Assembly (NCBI GenBank): GCA_947472115.1
Contig: CANIZU010000003.1
Span: 1 to 34,912 of the forward strand
Length of the DNA: 34,912 nt
Reading direction: 5' to 3'
DNA from: Flavobacteriales bacterium
Lineage (GTDB): Bacteria > Bacteroidota > Bacteroidia > NS11-12g > UBA955
Shown in pieces: positions 18,886 to 27,110 of the stretch. Numbering within the stretch: the stretch's first letter is position 1; every line of letters begins with the position of its first letter. The notes below the pieces were generated by a model. It searched no databases and was not told the origin of the DNA. It worked only from the letters and a program-made list of their open reading frames with translations. The position numbers and the translations under genes are program-made.

Positions 18886-19886
18886 TGAATTGATTTAACA
18901 CCGTCTTTGGCGAGTTCCAAAGCGGGGTTTATTGAAAGAGCGGTTTTGTACGAAAGCAAAGCCGCTTTTTTGTTGCCCAATTTTTCTTGATTGTATCCAA
19001 TTAAACAATGTGCATTGGCATTATTCTCATTTAAATCAAGGGTTTTATTGCACCAATCGATGGATTCTTCGTAGTTATCAAAAAGAGACTGAATAACAGC
19101 AATGTTGTAATGCGCTAAGATGTGATTGGGGTTTACTTTGATTGCCCTATCGTAATATTCGATGGCTACAGCGTATTTTTCTTTTTGCTGCATCACCAAT
19201 GCATAAGTATAAAGCGCCTCATCATTAAACTCATTCATTCTAACCGCTTTTGATGCCCATTGCTCTGTCATTGGATCATGGCTTTGATACAAGAACAGTG
19301 TCTTTTGCATCACGGCATTAAAATTCTCCGGATTTTTCAGAAGGGCATTTTCGATAACTTTCTGGGCAGAAGAGGTGTCTTTTTGCTCTTTGAAAGCGAT
19401 CGACATCAAAACATAGGCGTTATCGGAGAAATCTGTTTGGTCTGTTAATGGTTTCAGCAAGTCGATGGATTTATCATATTCCTGCCTTGCCAAATAGTAT
19501 TTAGCCAACAAAAACGACGCTTCCGGATAGTCGGATTTGATTTTTATGGCTTGAATTAAATGCTCTTTGGTTTTGTTTGAGTTTGTAGAATCCATTGAGA
19601 TCAATGATTCTGCACATTTGTAGTGATACAAGGATTGATTTGGATTGATTGAGATTGCTGTTTCAAAATCTAAGACTGCATCATTGTATTTTTTTTCAAA
19701 ATAGAATGTATTAGCACGTTTGTAATACAATTCAGCATCATTTGGATGGCTGTTGATTTTCAACGAAATAGCTCGAATTTCTTCCGAAAAAGTTGTGTCA
19801 GTTTCACTAATGAATCGGCCGGAATTTCGGTTGCTGTTACAAGAAAGAACAGCGATTAGAACGATTGATAAAACAATCTGCTTCAT
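18882..19886 (-). CDS. TPR-repeat lipoprotein
   Basis: MKQIVLSIVLIAVLSCNSNRNSG (lipobox) followed by TPR units (DAELYYKRANTFYFEKKYNDAVLDFETAISINPNQ, AVAIEYYDRAIKVNPNHILAHYNIAVIQ, NANAHCLIGYNQEKLGNKKAALLSYKTALSINP). Start corrected from 19985: the extra 33 aa in the ORF track are translated tRNA-Leu. Confidence 0.9.
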   Translation of the reverse strand: MKQIVLSIVLIAVLSCNSNRNSGRFISETDTTFSEEIRAISLKINSHPNDAELYYKRANTFYFEKKYNDAVLDFETAISINPNQSLYHYKCAESLISMDSTNSNKTKEHLIQAIKIKSDYPEASFLLAKYYLARQEYDKSIDLLKPLTDQTDFSDNAYVLMSIAFKEQKDTSSAQKVIENALLKNPENFNAVMQKTLFLYQSHDPMTEQWASKAVRMNEFNDEALYTYALVMQQKEKYAVAIEYYDRAIKVNPNHILAHYNIAVIQSLFDNYEESIDWCNKTLDLNENNANAHCLIGYNQEKLGNKKAALLSYKTALSINPALELAKDGVKSIH

Positions 19887-19889
19887 TTG

Positions 19890-19975
19890 TGCTCGGGACG
19901 GGAATCGAACCCGTACTCTCATTACTGAAAACAGGATTTTAAGTCCTGCGCGTCTACCTATTCCGCCACCCGAGC
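19890..19975 (-). tRNA. tRNA-Leu (anticodon UAA)
   Basis: Reverse strand GCTCGGG-TG-GCGGAATAGGTAGACGC-G-CAGGACTTAAAATCCTG-TTTTCAGTAATGAGAGT-ACGGGTTCGATTCCCGT-CCCGAGC-A: complete acceptor stem, D arm, anticodon loop CTTAAAA, long class-II variable region, T arm. CCA not encoded. Confidence 0.97.
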
Positions 19976-19982
19976 TGTACTG

Positions 19983-19990
19983 CAAAGATA
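19983..19990 (-). promoter_or_regulatory. -7 element TATCTTTG of the tRNA-Leu promoter
   Basis: Exact TAnnTTTG on the reverse strand, ending 7 nt upstream of the mature tRNA 5' end. Confidence 0.6.
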
Positions 19991-20005
19991 GAAAATTACC
20001 GACAA

Positions 20006-21232
20006 TTATTTAACAATTTCGTGAATAGAAAAGTTGATGATTTGTAATGCCTCATCAATTTGGTTGGCATTAATCGTTAGAGGAGGTGCGAATCGAATGG
20101 TGTGCGTATGTGTTTGTTTGGCCAGTAATCCATTTGATTTCAAAACGATACATACATCATATGCGGTTTTTCCATTGCCAAACGGATTAATATCGATCGC
20201 ATTTAATAAGCCTTTTCCTCTTACGCTCTTTACGATGGGAGACTTAATTTCTTTGAGTCCTTTTCTGAAACGATCACCCATTTCCGAGGCGTTTCGTGGC
20301 AAAGATTCTTCCACAAGAACTTCCAAAGCGGCTTTAGCGACAGCACAGGCTAGCGGATTTCCACCAAAAGTAGAGCCATGTTGACCTGGGTGCAATACGC
20401 CCATGATCTCATTTGAGGCCAAAACGGCACTTACGGGAAAAACTCCACCGCCTAAGGCCTTACCCAAGATTAAAATATCGGGCTTCACGTTTGCGTGATC
20501 ACAACAAAGCATAGCTCCGGTCCTACCCAATCCTGTTTGTACTTCATCTGCTATCCAAAGCACATTGTATTTGGTACAGAGCATTCTAACTTGTTTTAAG
20601 TAGTCCTCGCTTGGCATAATCACCCCGGCTTCTCCCTGAATGGGTTCTACCATAAATGCGGCGACATTGGTGTCTTGGAATGCGGCTTCTAAAGACATTA
20701 TGTTATTGTATTCTACAATTTCAAATCCTGGAACGAAAGGTCCAAAATCTGAATAGCTATCCGCATCTTGTGATGTTGAAATGGCGGCGATGGTTCTTCC
20801 CCAAAAATTCCCTGATGCAAAAATTACTTTGGCTTGATTTGTTGGAATACCCTTTACCGTATAACCCCACTTTCTCGCCAGCTTAACGGCAGTTTCCCCC
20901 CCTTCTACGCCTGTATTCATTGGTAATACGCGATCATAACCCAAGAGATTTGTAATGTATTGTTCAAAAGGTCCGAGCTGGTCGTTATGAAATGCCCTAC
21001 TTGTAAGAGTTAATTTCTTGCTTTGGACATTTAGGGCTTCGATGATTTTGGGATGACAATGTCCTTGATTGACAGCGGAATAGGCCGACAAGAAATCGAA
21101 GTACCGATTATTATCTACATCCCAAACGAAGATGCCTTCACCTCTATTCAGTACTACTGGTAATGGATGATAATTGTGTGCTCCGTATTTATCCTCAAGG
21201 GCAATGAAATCAGCGCTTTTATGGGTTCCCAT
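20006..21232 (-). CDS. rocD: Ornithine--oxo-acid transaminase
   Basis: 408 aa; [74 protein letters not shown] lysine in [29 protein letters not shown]. Confidence 0.95.
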   Translation of the reverse strand: MGTHKSADFIALEDKYGAHNYHPLPVVLNRGEGIFVWDVDNNRYFDFLSAYSAVNQGHCHPKIIEALNVQSKKLTLTSRAFHNDQLGPFEQYITNLLGYDRVLPMNTGVEGGETAVKLARKWGYTVKGIPTNQAKVIFASGNFWGRTIAAISTSQDADSYSDFGPFVPGFEIVEYNNIMSLEAAFQDTNVAAFMVEPIQGEAGVIMPSEDYLKQVRMLCTKYNVLWIADEVQTGLGRTGAMLCCDHANVKPDILILGKALGGGVFPVSAVLASNEIMGVLHPGQHGSTFGGNPLACAVAKAALEVLVEESLPRNASEMGDRFRKGLKEIKSPIVKSVRGKGLLNAIDINPFGNGKTAYDVCIVLKSNGLLAKQTHTHTIRFAPPLTINANQIDEALQIINFSIHEIVK

Positions 21233-21291
21233 ATTACGAAGGTAGGTAAGAAAAATGATTTGTCTTTGCTATAAAACAATTGTATATTCGG

Positions 21292-24200
21292 ATGTTTGTG
21301 AGGTCTAGGGTGTTAACATATAAGCGACAATTAAAGTCTTGTTTGGTCAAGATTTTATTCAGTATGGTGGTTTTTATTTTCTCTCATAGTTCAGGTTATT
21401 CCAAGTCTCATTCGATTGAATTGAGTTATGGTCGAATTCATTTAAACTTTATCTCATATGATTCCTCTGTTTATCGCAATAAACCTTTTGTTGATTCCAT
21501 TTTTAGAATTGCCGAGATAAATTTTCAAGACTTGGAGGTTTTGCTGGGATATAAGTCCGGATTGCAATATACAGCTACCATTTACAGCGACATAAATGAC
21601 TATCATAGTGCCCTAAAGCAAAATTCTGCTTGGCTTGAGAGAATTTCTGGAACAGTCCAATATTCTCAAGAATATAATTATCCGATTTATGTGAATTCAT
21701 CTTTTGAGCAAATAAAATCACAGTTTGTTTATACCCTCTCACATTTTGTTTTCCATGAATTTTTATTGGGTATTAGTGTGCGTCAAAAACTAAGTCAAAC
21801 CGGCTTTCATACAATGCCCAATTGGTTTTTGCAAGGTCTAGGATCCTATTTGGCCGCTGGTTGGAATGCGAATTCCGCAGATGAATATTCATTTTATGAA
21901 AGCAAAGGTGGTTTCAAGTCTCCAAACCAGATTGTTCCAATGGGAGCTCAAGTATACGGTAAGAAGATTTGGCGTGATTTATTCCAAACCTATGGGAAAT
22001 CAGTTGTTTCAACGATGATGTTCGTACTTAAATACACCGGAAATGCTGAATCCGCCATTGAGTATGTAACGGGAAAATCATTTAATATTTGGAATAATGA
22101 GCGAATTATGGGTCAACAACATTCCTTGGAGACATCCACTACAACCGAAATTGATTTGCCTTTGAAGTATCGTACAATCCCAATTAGTAAGATCACAAAG
22201 CACAATGATAACCTAGTAATTCATTGGTTTAGCCCAGGATTGGTTAAAATATCTCTATATAATTCCATATCGCACAAAGTTGTTGATTTGGTGAATTATG
22301 AATACCCTGTATTATTTAATGAGTTAGACTTTCAGCCGTTAAAATTGGTTGGATTCTTGAGCGATCAGAATTGTTTGCCCAATCCAGTCTATGCTGCAAC
22401 TACACTAATCTCTATAGAGTTAATGCTAGACCACAAACGAACATTAGTGTTTATCGATAGTTTGGGAAAAATACTTCAATGTGTGGATTTGGGTCGGGAG
22501 AAAATATATCCCCTAAATTCTTCACTAACGATTGATTACAAGAGTAAACTGTCAGAACATAATCATCAGAAAATGATCAACCTAACCCATAGTTACACTG
22601 CGGTTGGACATCAAATGGGTGAGAATAATATGATTAAAACTCAGTTTTTTTTTGGTGAAGATTTTTCAACTACGTTCCACAAAACTGGTATTACATTAAA
22701 ACAGTTTCTGAATCAAGGATTTGCTCATTTTTATTACGTTCATCGTCCATCGAGTGTGAATGACCCAATTCCATCAAAAGTAGTGAACGTCGAAAAATTG
22801 CCAACGGAACGCCTCGATTTTGCAAATGAGCCGAAAGATTCAATTTATTACGCAATTGACCTTCAAAAAATCGAAAAAGATCGTTGGGTAATGTTGTTTA
22901 ATCAATTGGATGGCGCGGTTACAAAGACACTTCGGGCTGATACTTTGCTGGAAAAACCTATCGTTCGTGGATTAGTTATTGAAGGACAAGGCCAGTTAAG
23001 TTATGTCCAAAGCGAGGGCGAGGTTTGGCGATTGCGATTTTATCATTTCAAGGACAATTCTGATTATCGTTGGCAATCGGAAGTGAAATATAGTTTTTAT
23101 TCTCAATCACGGGTGGATGGAATGGATAACATTATTGAATCGAGCTTTGGCAGCTCGTTAACCTCAGTGCGTACCTTGGACCCTGCTAAGGAATCTTTGC
23201 GTGAATTAGAATTGCTGGCCAAAAACGATGGTATTGGTAATCTTAATAAATTGGCATCGCCATTGAAAAGACTAATGAAATCTGAGGATATTGACACCAC
23301 TATTAGCACTTGGGAATATTTGGTAGCATTTCCCAAAAGGAATTGGCATTCAGCACTCGAAAATGAAAAATTTAATCATTACAGCGGAAAATATGATAGT
23401 TCAGTCGCAAGAAATACTTTTTATTTAAGTCATGGCGGATTATTTTTTGGCAATGGTGATTATTCTCAATTATCGTATTTAAATGAGATTAGCCCCCATT
23501 TGCTTTACAATCAGCCATTTACTCCAGAAATGCGTTTTTATTTAATGGATAAAAATCACAGTTACCGCTTATCGTTTGGCGTCCTATCAAATATCGCCAT
23601 GAATCGATTGGGGCTGCGATTGAATCAATCATTTAATTGGGGACGATATCAAATAGATCAGCAATTGCTTCTGCGCAATCGAACATTTAATATAAATGAG
23701 ATGGCACTGAAGAAAAACGCGACAAATTTTTTCAGTGTATTGATACGAAGAAATTGGGTTTCAAATTTCACACTGTCGTCTGGAGTTCAAGTTACAGAAG
23801 ATTCATATTTTGACAAAGTTGTTAATCCTGGATTTACATCGTTCAAAAATTATAAATTTCAAACGGCGGGAATGGTTTTTGGCCTCGACTGGAATAATCG
23901 TCAGAAATCGGTGAGACGGGAATATTCATGGCACATTTTATTGAGTTCTACCATCAAAATCAACCGGATAAATACTGCCAAAATCATACCAAATAGAGTT
24001 AATGTCGATGGTAATAGTAAGGGTAATTCCTACTTGTATCAGATCACCTTAAATATTAATAAACAATTGGTTAGAGGGTTTTACTTAAACTCTATAATGA
24101 TGGCTAATAAATCTGCGGGGAATGTATTGACCTTATTTTGGGTAGGTGGATCTGAAGGTTGGATTTCTAAAGATATTTGGCAAACGGGTATCTCTTCAGA

Positions 24201-24636
24201 ATATTCAAATAGTAAATATCTCTACCGCGCCAATGGCGGATTTGTTCGAGGTTTTTTCTTGGGTGATCGAATTGGTACAGGATCAATATCAATCCAAAAT
24301 GAAATCCAATGGCAGCCAGTTAAGCAATTTGGAAAAAAAATCATCAAGCAGAATTTTTATGAGTCGCTCAGTTTTTATGGATTTTTAGATATTGGAACGG
24401 CTTTTATAGGTAATTCACCCGCCAATCCCACCAATCCGTTTAATACTGTTTTAATTACTACGCCAAACTATTTGATGTCCGTGACTTCAAAGCGCAATCC
24501 TTATTTGATTGGTACAGGTCTAGGAGTTAGTACAAATGTACTTCGAACGCCAATACGCTATGAATTGGCTTTTGGTTTAAAAGAAGGCAAATTGAATACT
24601 CCAATCCAACAAGTTTGTATGTCGTGGTTTTTTTAA
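21292..24636 (+). CDS. Large outer-membrane protein: degenerate peptidase-MA-like N-terminus, middle region of unknown fold, Omp85/BamA-like C-terminal barrel
   Basis: Signal-peptide-like KSCLVKILFSMVVFIFSHSSGYS; N-terminal region patterned like peptidase MA but with HFVFH and WFLQGLGSYLA; C-terminal barrel with VRGF motif (FVRGFFLGDRIGTG) and terminal aromatic MSWFF. The ORF-track start 21280 is TTG; ATG 21292 is the first ATG, true start uncertain. Confidence 0.65.
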   Translation: MFVRSRVLTYKRQLKSCLVKILFSMVVFIFSHSSGYSKSHSIELSYGRIHLNFISYDSSVYRNKPFVDSIFRIAEINFQDLEVLLGYKSGLQYTATIYSDINDYHSALKQNSAWLERISGTVQYSQEYNYPIYVNSSFEQIKSQFVYTLSHFVFHEFLLGISVRQKLSQTGFHTMPNWFLQGLGSYLAAGWNANSADEYSFYESKGGFKSPNQIVPMGAQVYGKKIWRDLFQTYGKSVVSTMMFVLKYTGNAESAIEYVTGKSFNIWNNERIMGQQHSLETSTTTEIDLPLKYRTIPISKITKHNDNLVIHWFSPGLVKISLYNSISHKVVDLVNYEYPVLFNELDFQPLKLVGFLSDQNCLPNPVYAATTLISIELMLDHKRTLVFIDSLGKILQCVDLGREKIYPLNSSLTIDYKSKLSEHNHQKMINLTHSYTAVGHQMGENNMIKTQFFFGEDFSTTFHKTGITLKQFLNQGFAHFYYVHRPSSVNDPIPSKVVNVEKLPTERLDFANEPKDSIYYAIDLQKIEKDRWVMLFNQLDGAVTKTLRADTLLEKPIVRGLVIEGQGQLSYVQSEGEVWRLRFYHFKDNSDYRWQSEVKYSFYSQSRVDGMDNIIESSFGSSLTSVRTLDPAKESLRELELLAKNDGIGNLNKLASPLKRLMKSEDIDTTISTWEYLVAFPKRNWHSALENEKFNHYSGKYDSSVARNTFYLSHGGLFFGNGDYSQLSYLNEISPHLLYNQPFTPEMRFYLMDKNHSYRLSFGVLSNIAMNRLGLRLNQSFNWGRYQIDQQLLLRNRTFNINEMALKKNATNFFSVLIRRNWVSNFTLSSGVQVTEDSYFDKVVNPGFTSFKNYKFQTAGMVFGLDWNNRQKSVRREYSWHILLSSTIKINRINTAKIIPNRVNVDGNSKGNSYLYQITLNINKQLVRGFYLNSIMMANKSAGNVLTLFWVGGSEGWISKDIWQTGISSEYSNSKYLYRANGGFVRGFFLGDRIGTGSISIQNEIQWQPVKQFGKKIIKQNFYESLSFYGFLDIGTAFIGNSPANPTNPFNTVLITTPNYLMSVTSKRNPYLIGTGLGVSTNVLRTPIRYELAFGLKEGKLNTPIQQVCMSWFF

Positions 24637-24704
24637 TTAAATACTCGAGAAATGATGTGTGGAAATAGCCAATTTGTGTTTATTTTGCAGATAATATATA
24701 CACC

Positions 24705-25730
24705 ATGAGTTTTTTCAGTTTTCTAACCCAGGAACTTGCCATCGATTTAGGCACAGCGAACACACTTATCATTCATAAAGACAAGGTGGTCGTTGATGAG
24801 CCTAGTATCATCGCAATTGAACGAAATACAGGCAATGTAATTGCCATTGGCAAAGATGCGATGCAGATGTTTGGCAAGGAAAATGAGGGAATTAAGACAA
24901 TTCGACCTTTGAAGGATGGTGTTATTGCTGATTTCCAAGCGGCGGAGCACATGATTCGGGGGATGATTAAGATGATGAATCAGAAACAGCGTTGGATTTC
25001 ACCTCAGCTGAAAATGGTTATCTGTATCCCATCTGGCATCACTGAAGTAGAGAAAAGAGCGGTAAAGGATAGTGCGGAGCGCAGTGGAGCTAAGGAAGTG
25101 TATTTGATTCACGAACCAATGGCAGCGGCAGTTGGAATTGGAATTGATGTAACCCAGCCTCAAGGCAATATGATTGTAGATATCGGTGGTGGTACCACTG
25201 AAATTGCAATTATTGCATTGGGAGGTATTGTTTGCGACGAGAGTATTCGCGTCGCAGGAGACGAATTCAACCTAGATATTTTGGAATACATGCGCAGAGA
25301 GCACAATTTATTGATTGGCGAGCGTACTGCGGAGAAAATTAAAATTCATATTGGTTCGGCGTTACAAGAATTGGATACCCCACCTGAGGATTATGCGGTG
25401 TTTGGTAGAGATTTGATGACAGGCATCCCAAAACAAATTATCGTTAGTTACAGTGAAATTGCCAGAGCACTTGATAAGAGTATCATGAAAGTGGAAGAAG
25501 CCGTTTTGCGTGCATTGGAACAATCACCCCCAGAATTGAGTGCAGATATTTTAACCAATGGTATTTGGTTAACAGGCGGAGGCGCTTTATTAAGAGGGCT
25601 GGATAAGCGCATTGCTGCCAAAACGAAATTAAAGGTTCATATTGCTGAAGACCCACTCCGTGCCGTTGTTCGTGGTACAGGTACTGCCTTAAAGAACATC
25701 GGTCGTTTCAAGTTTTTAATGACCGCCTAA
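24705..25730 (+). CDS. mreB: Rod shape-determining protein MreB
   Basis: 341 aa; LAIDLGTANTLIIHKDKVVVDEPSIIAI, HEPMAAAVGIGIDV, MIVDIGGGTTEIAIIALGGIV, LTGGGALLRGLDKRI. Confidence 0.97.
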   Translation: MSFFSFLTQELAIDLGTANTLIIHKDKVVVDEPSIIAIERNTGNVIAIGKDAMQMFGKENEGIKTIRPLKDGVIADFQAAEHMIRGMIKMMNQKQRWISPQLKMVICIPSGITEVEKRAVKDSAERSGAKEVYLIHEPMAAAVGIGIDVTQPQGNMIVDIGGGTTEIAIIALGGIVCDESIRVAGDEFNLDILEYMRREHNLLIGERTAEKIKIHIGSALQELDTPPEDYAVFGRDLMTGIPKQIIVSYSEIARALDKSIMKVEEAVLRALEQSPPELSADILTNGIWLTGGGALLRGLDKRIAAKTKLKVHIAEDPLRAVVRGTGTALKNIGRFKFLMTA

Positions 25731-25742
25731 TTTTAGTCAATC

Positions 25743-26603
25743 ATGTTGGTGATATTCCGTTGGATACGGAATCAAGCATACCCCCTACTCTATGTTTTAC
25801 TGCTGTTAAGTGCGGTGACTCAGATTTTTAGGTATCATTTTTACCAGCATAGTATTTATTTTGGGCATGCTCTGGGCATTCATCGAAGTATGGATGAATG
25901 GCGATCTGGCATCACGAGTTATTTCAAATTGCGGACAACCAACGAGCAGTTATTAGGCGAGAATAGTATGCTTCGGAATCAATTGAATTGGAATCTGACG
26001 AGCAACTCCCCCAAAGGAGCGATTACTTACACTGATACTTTTACCAAAAGCCTAATAAAGTATGAATATATTCATGCCCGTGTTATTCGAAATTCCGTAA
26101 ACGAGCAGAATAATTTCATTATTTTGGATCGTGGGTACAAGGATGGAATCAAAAAGCACATGTCAGTTATTTGCCCAATGGGGATTGTTGGCGTTGTGGT
26201 AGAATCCGCCGCTCATTACTCCTTGGTTATGTCAGTCCTTAATTCGAAATTCGAAATCACCCCTTATTTCTATAATCTCAAAATTAGTCAAGGTGTAATT
26301 TCGTGGAACGGAGAGGATCCCAACTTTGTGGAACTAGAAGAGGTAAATCGATTTGTGAAATTGAAAAATGGTATGAAACTCTATACCAGTAATTATTCTC
26401 TTCTATTTCCTGCTGGAATTCCCATTGGTACCATTGCAAAATCAGAATCGAATTTAAAATCCAACTTTTATAGTATCAAAGTGAAATTGGCTACGGATTT
26501 TAGTCAATTAGACGTAGTTACAGTGGTGAAAAATATTCATCAAAATGAATTGGACGTACTAAATTCAATCATACCGACAGTAGAAGGAGGCGCAAATGAT
26601 TGA
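25743..26603 (+). CDS. mreC: Rod shape-determining protein MreC
   Basis: 286 aa; N-terminal TM segment, coiled-coil, ARVIRNSVNEQNNFIILDRGYKDGIKKHMSVICPMGIVGVV; follows mreB. Confidence 0.93.
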   Translation: MLVIFRWIRNQAYPLLYVLLLLSAVTQIFRYHFYQHSIYFGHALGIHRSMDEWRSGITSYFKLRTTNEQLLGENSMLRNQLNWNLTSNSPKGAITYTDTFTKSLIKYEYIHARVIRNSVNEQNNFIILDRGYKDGIKKHMSVICPMGIVGVVVESAAHYSLVMSVLNSKFEITPYFYNLKISQGVISWNGEDPNFVELEEVNRFVKLKNGMKLYTSNYSLLFPAGIPIGTIAKSESNLKSNFYSIKVKLATDFSQLDVVTVVKNIHQNELDVLNSIIPTVEGGAND

Positions 26604-27105
26604 GGTAGTGAGATATATTTTGGGCGGGTTGTTTTTTGCCCTCATTCAGACGCTTATTTTCAAGGAGGTAAACATTGCTTGGTGGATTAAGCCGATGCCT
26701 TACGTTTATTTGATGTTAATCCTCCCCCTTTCCACCAATCGATTTGGGGTGCTGATCGGAGCATTCTTCTTTGGCTTAACCATCGATGCCTTTGGCGGAA
26801 GTTTGGGTATGCATACAGCGGCATGTGTAACAACGGTATTTGTAAAAAACTACATCGATTTATATTTTCTGGATGAAAACTCCATGCAATTACAGGGCAT
26901 GAGATATATGCAAATCGATTATAAAGGGTGGCAGTGGTATGGGATTTACTCCTTTTCCATCCTCTTTATACATCATTTAGTGTTTTTCATATTTGATTAT
27001 TTCAGTTGGTCAGCATTGTTTACAATCCTTTTTGTCTCCGTTTGTAGCGCCATCGCGTCACTGTTTTTTATCCAATTATTCCGTTTGCTCTTAGGGCATA
27101 AATAA
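26596..27105 (+). CDS. mreD: Rod shape-determining protein MreD
   Basis: 169 aa polytopic membrane protein between mreC and PBP2; overlaps mreC by 8 nt. Confidence 0.88.
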   Translation: MIEVVRYILGGLFFALIQTLIFKEVNIAWWIKPMPYVYLMLILPLSTNRFGVLIGAFFFGLTIDAFGGSLGMHTAACVTTVFVKNYIDLYFLDENSMQLQGMRYMQIDYKGWQWYGIYSFSILFIHHLVFFIFDYFSWSALFTILFVSVCSAIASLFFIQLFRLLLGHK

Positions 27106-27110
27106 TCATT

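Noticed and set aside
19890-19975. tRNA-Leu as a possible integration site for a mobile element
   Set aside because: Genes on both sides look chromosomal; no integrase and no duplicated tRNA 3' end noticed.
19753-20013. 86-aa plus-strand ORF across the tRNA
   Set aside because: Contains antisense-tRNA translation (ARDGNRTRTLITENR...); an artefact.
24661-24704. Possible promoter for mreB (TTATTTTG near 24680)
   Set aside because: One mismatch to TAnnTTTG and no suitably spaced -33 element; too weak to report as a feature.
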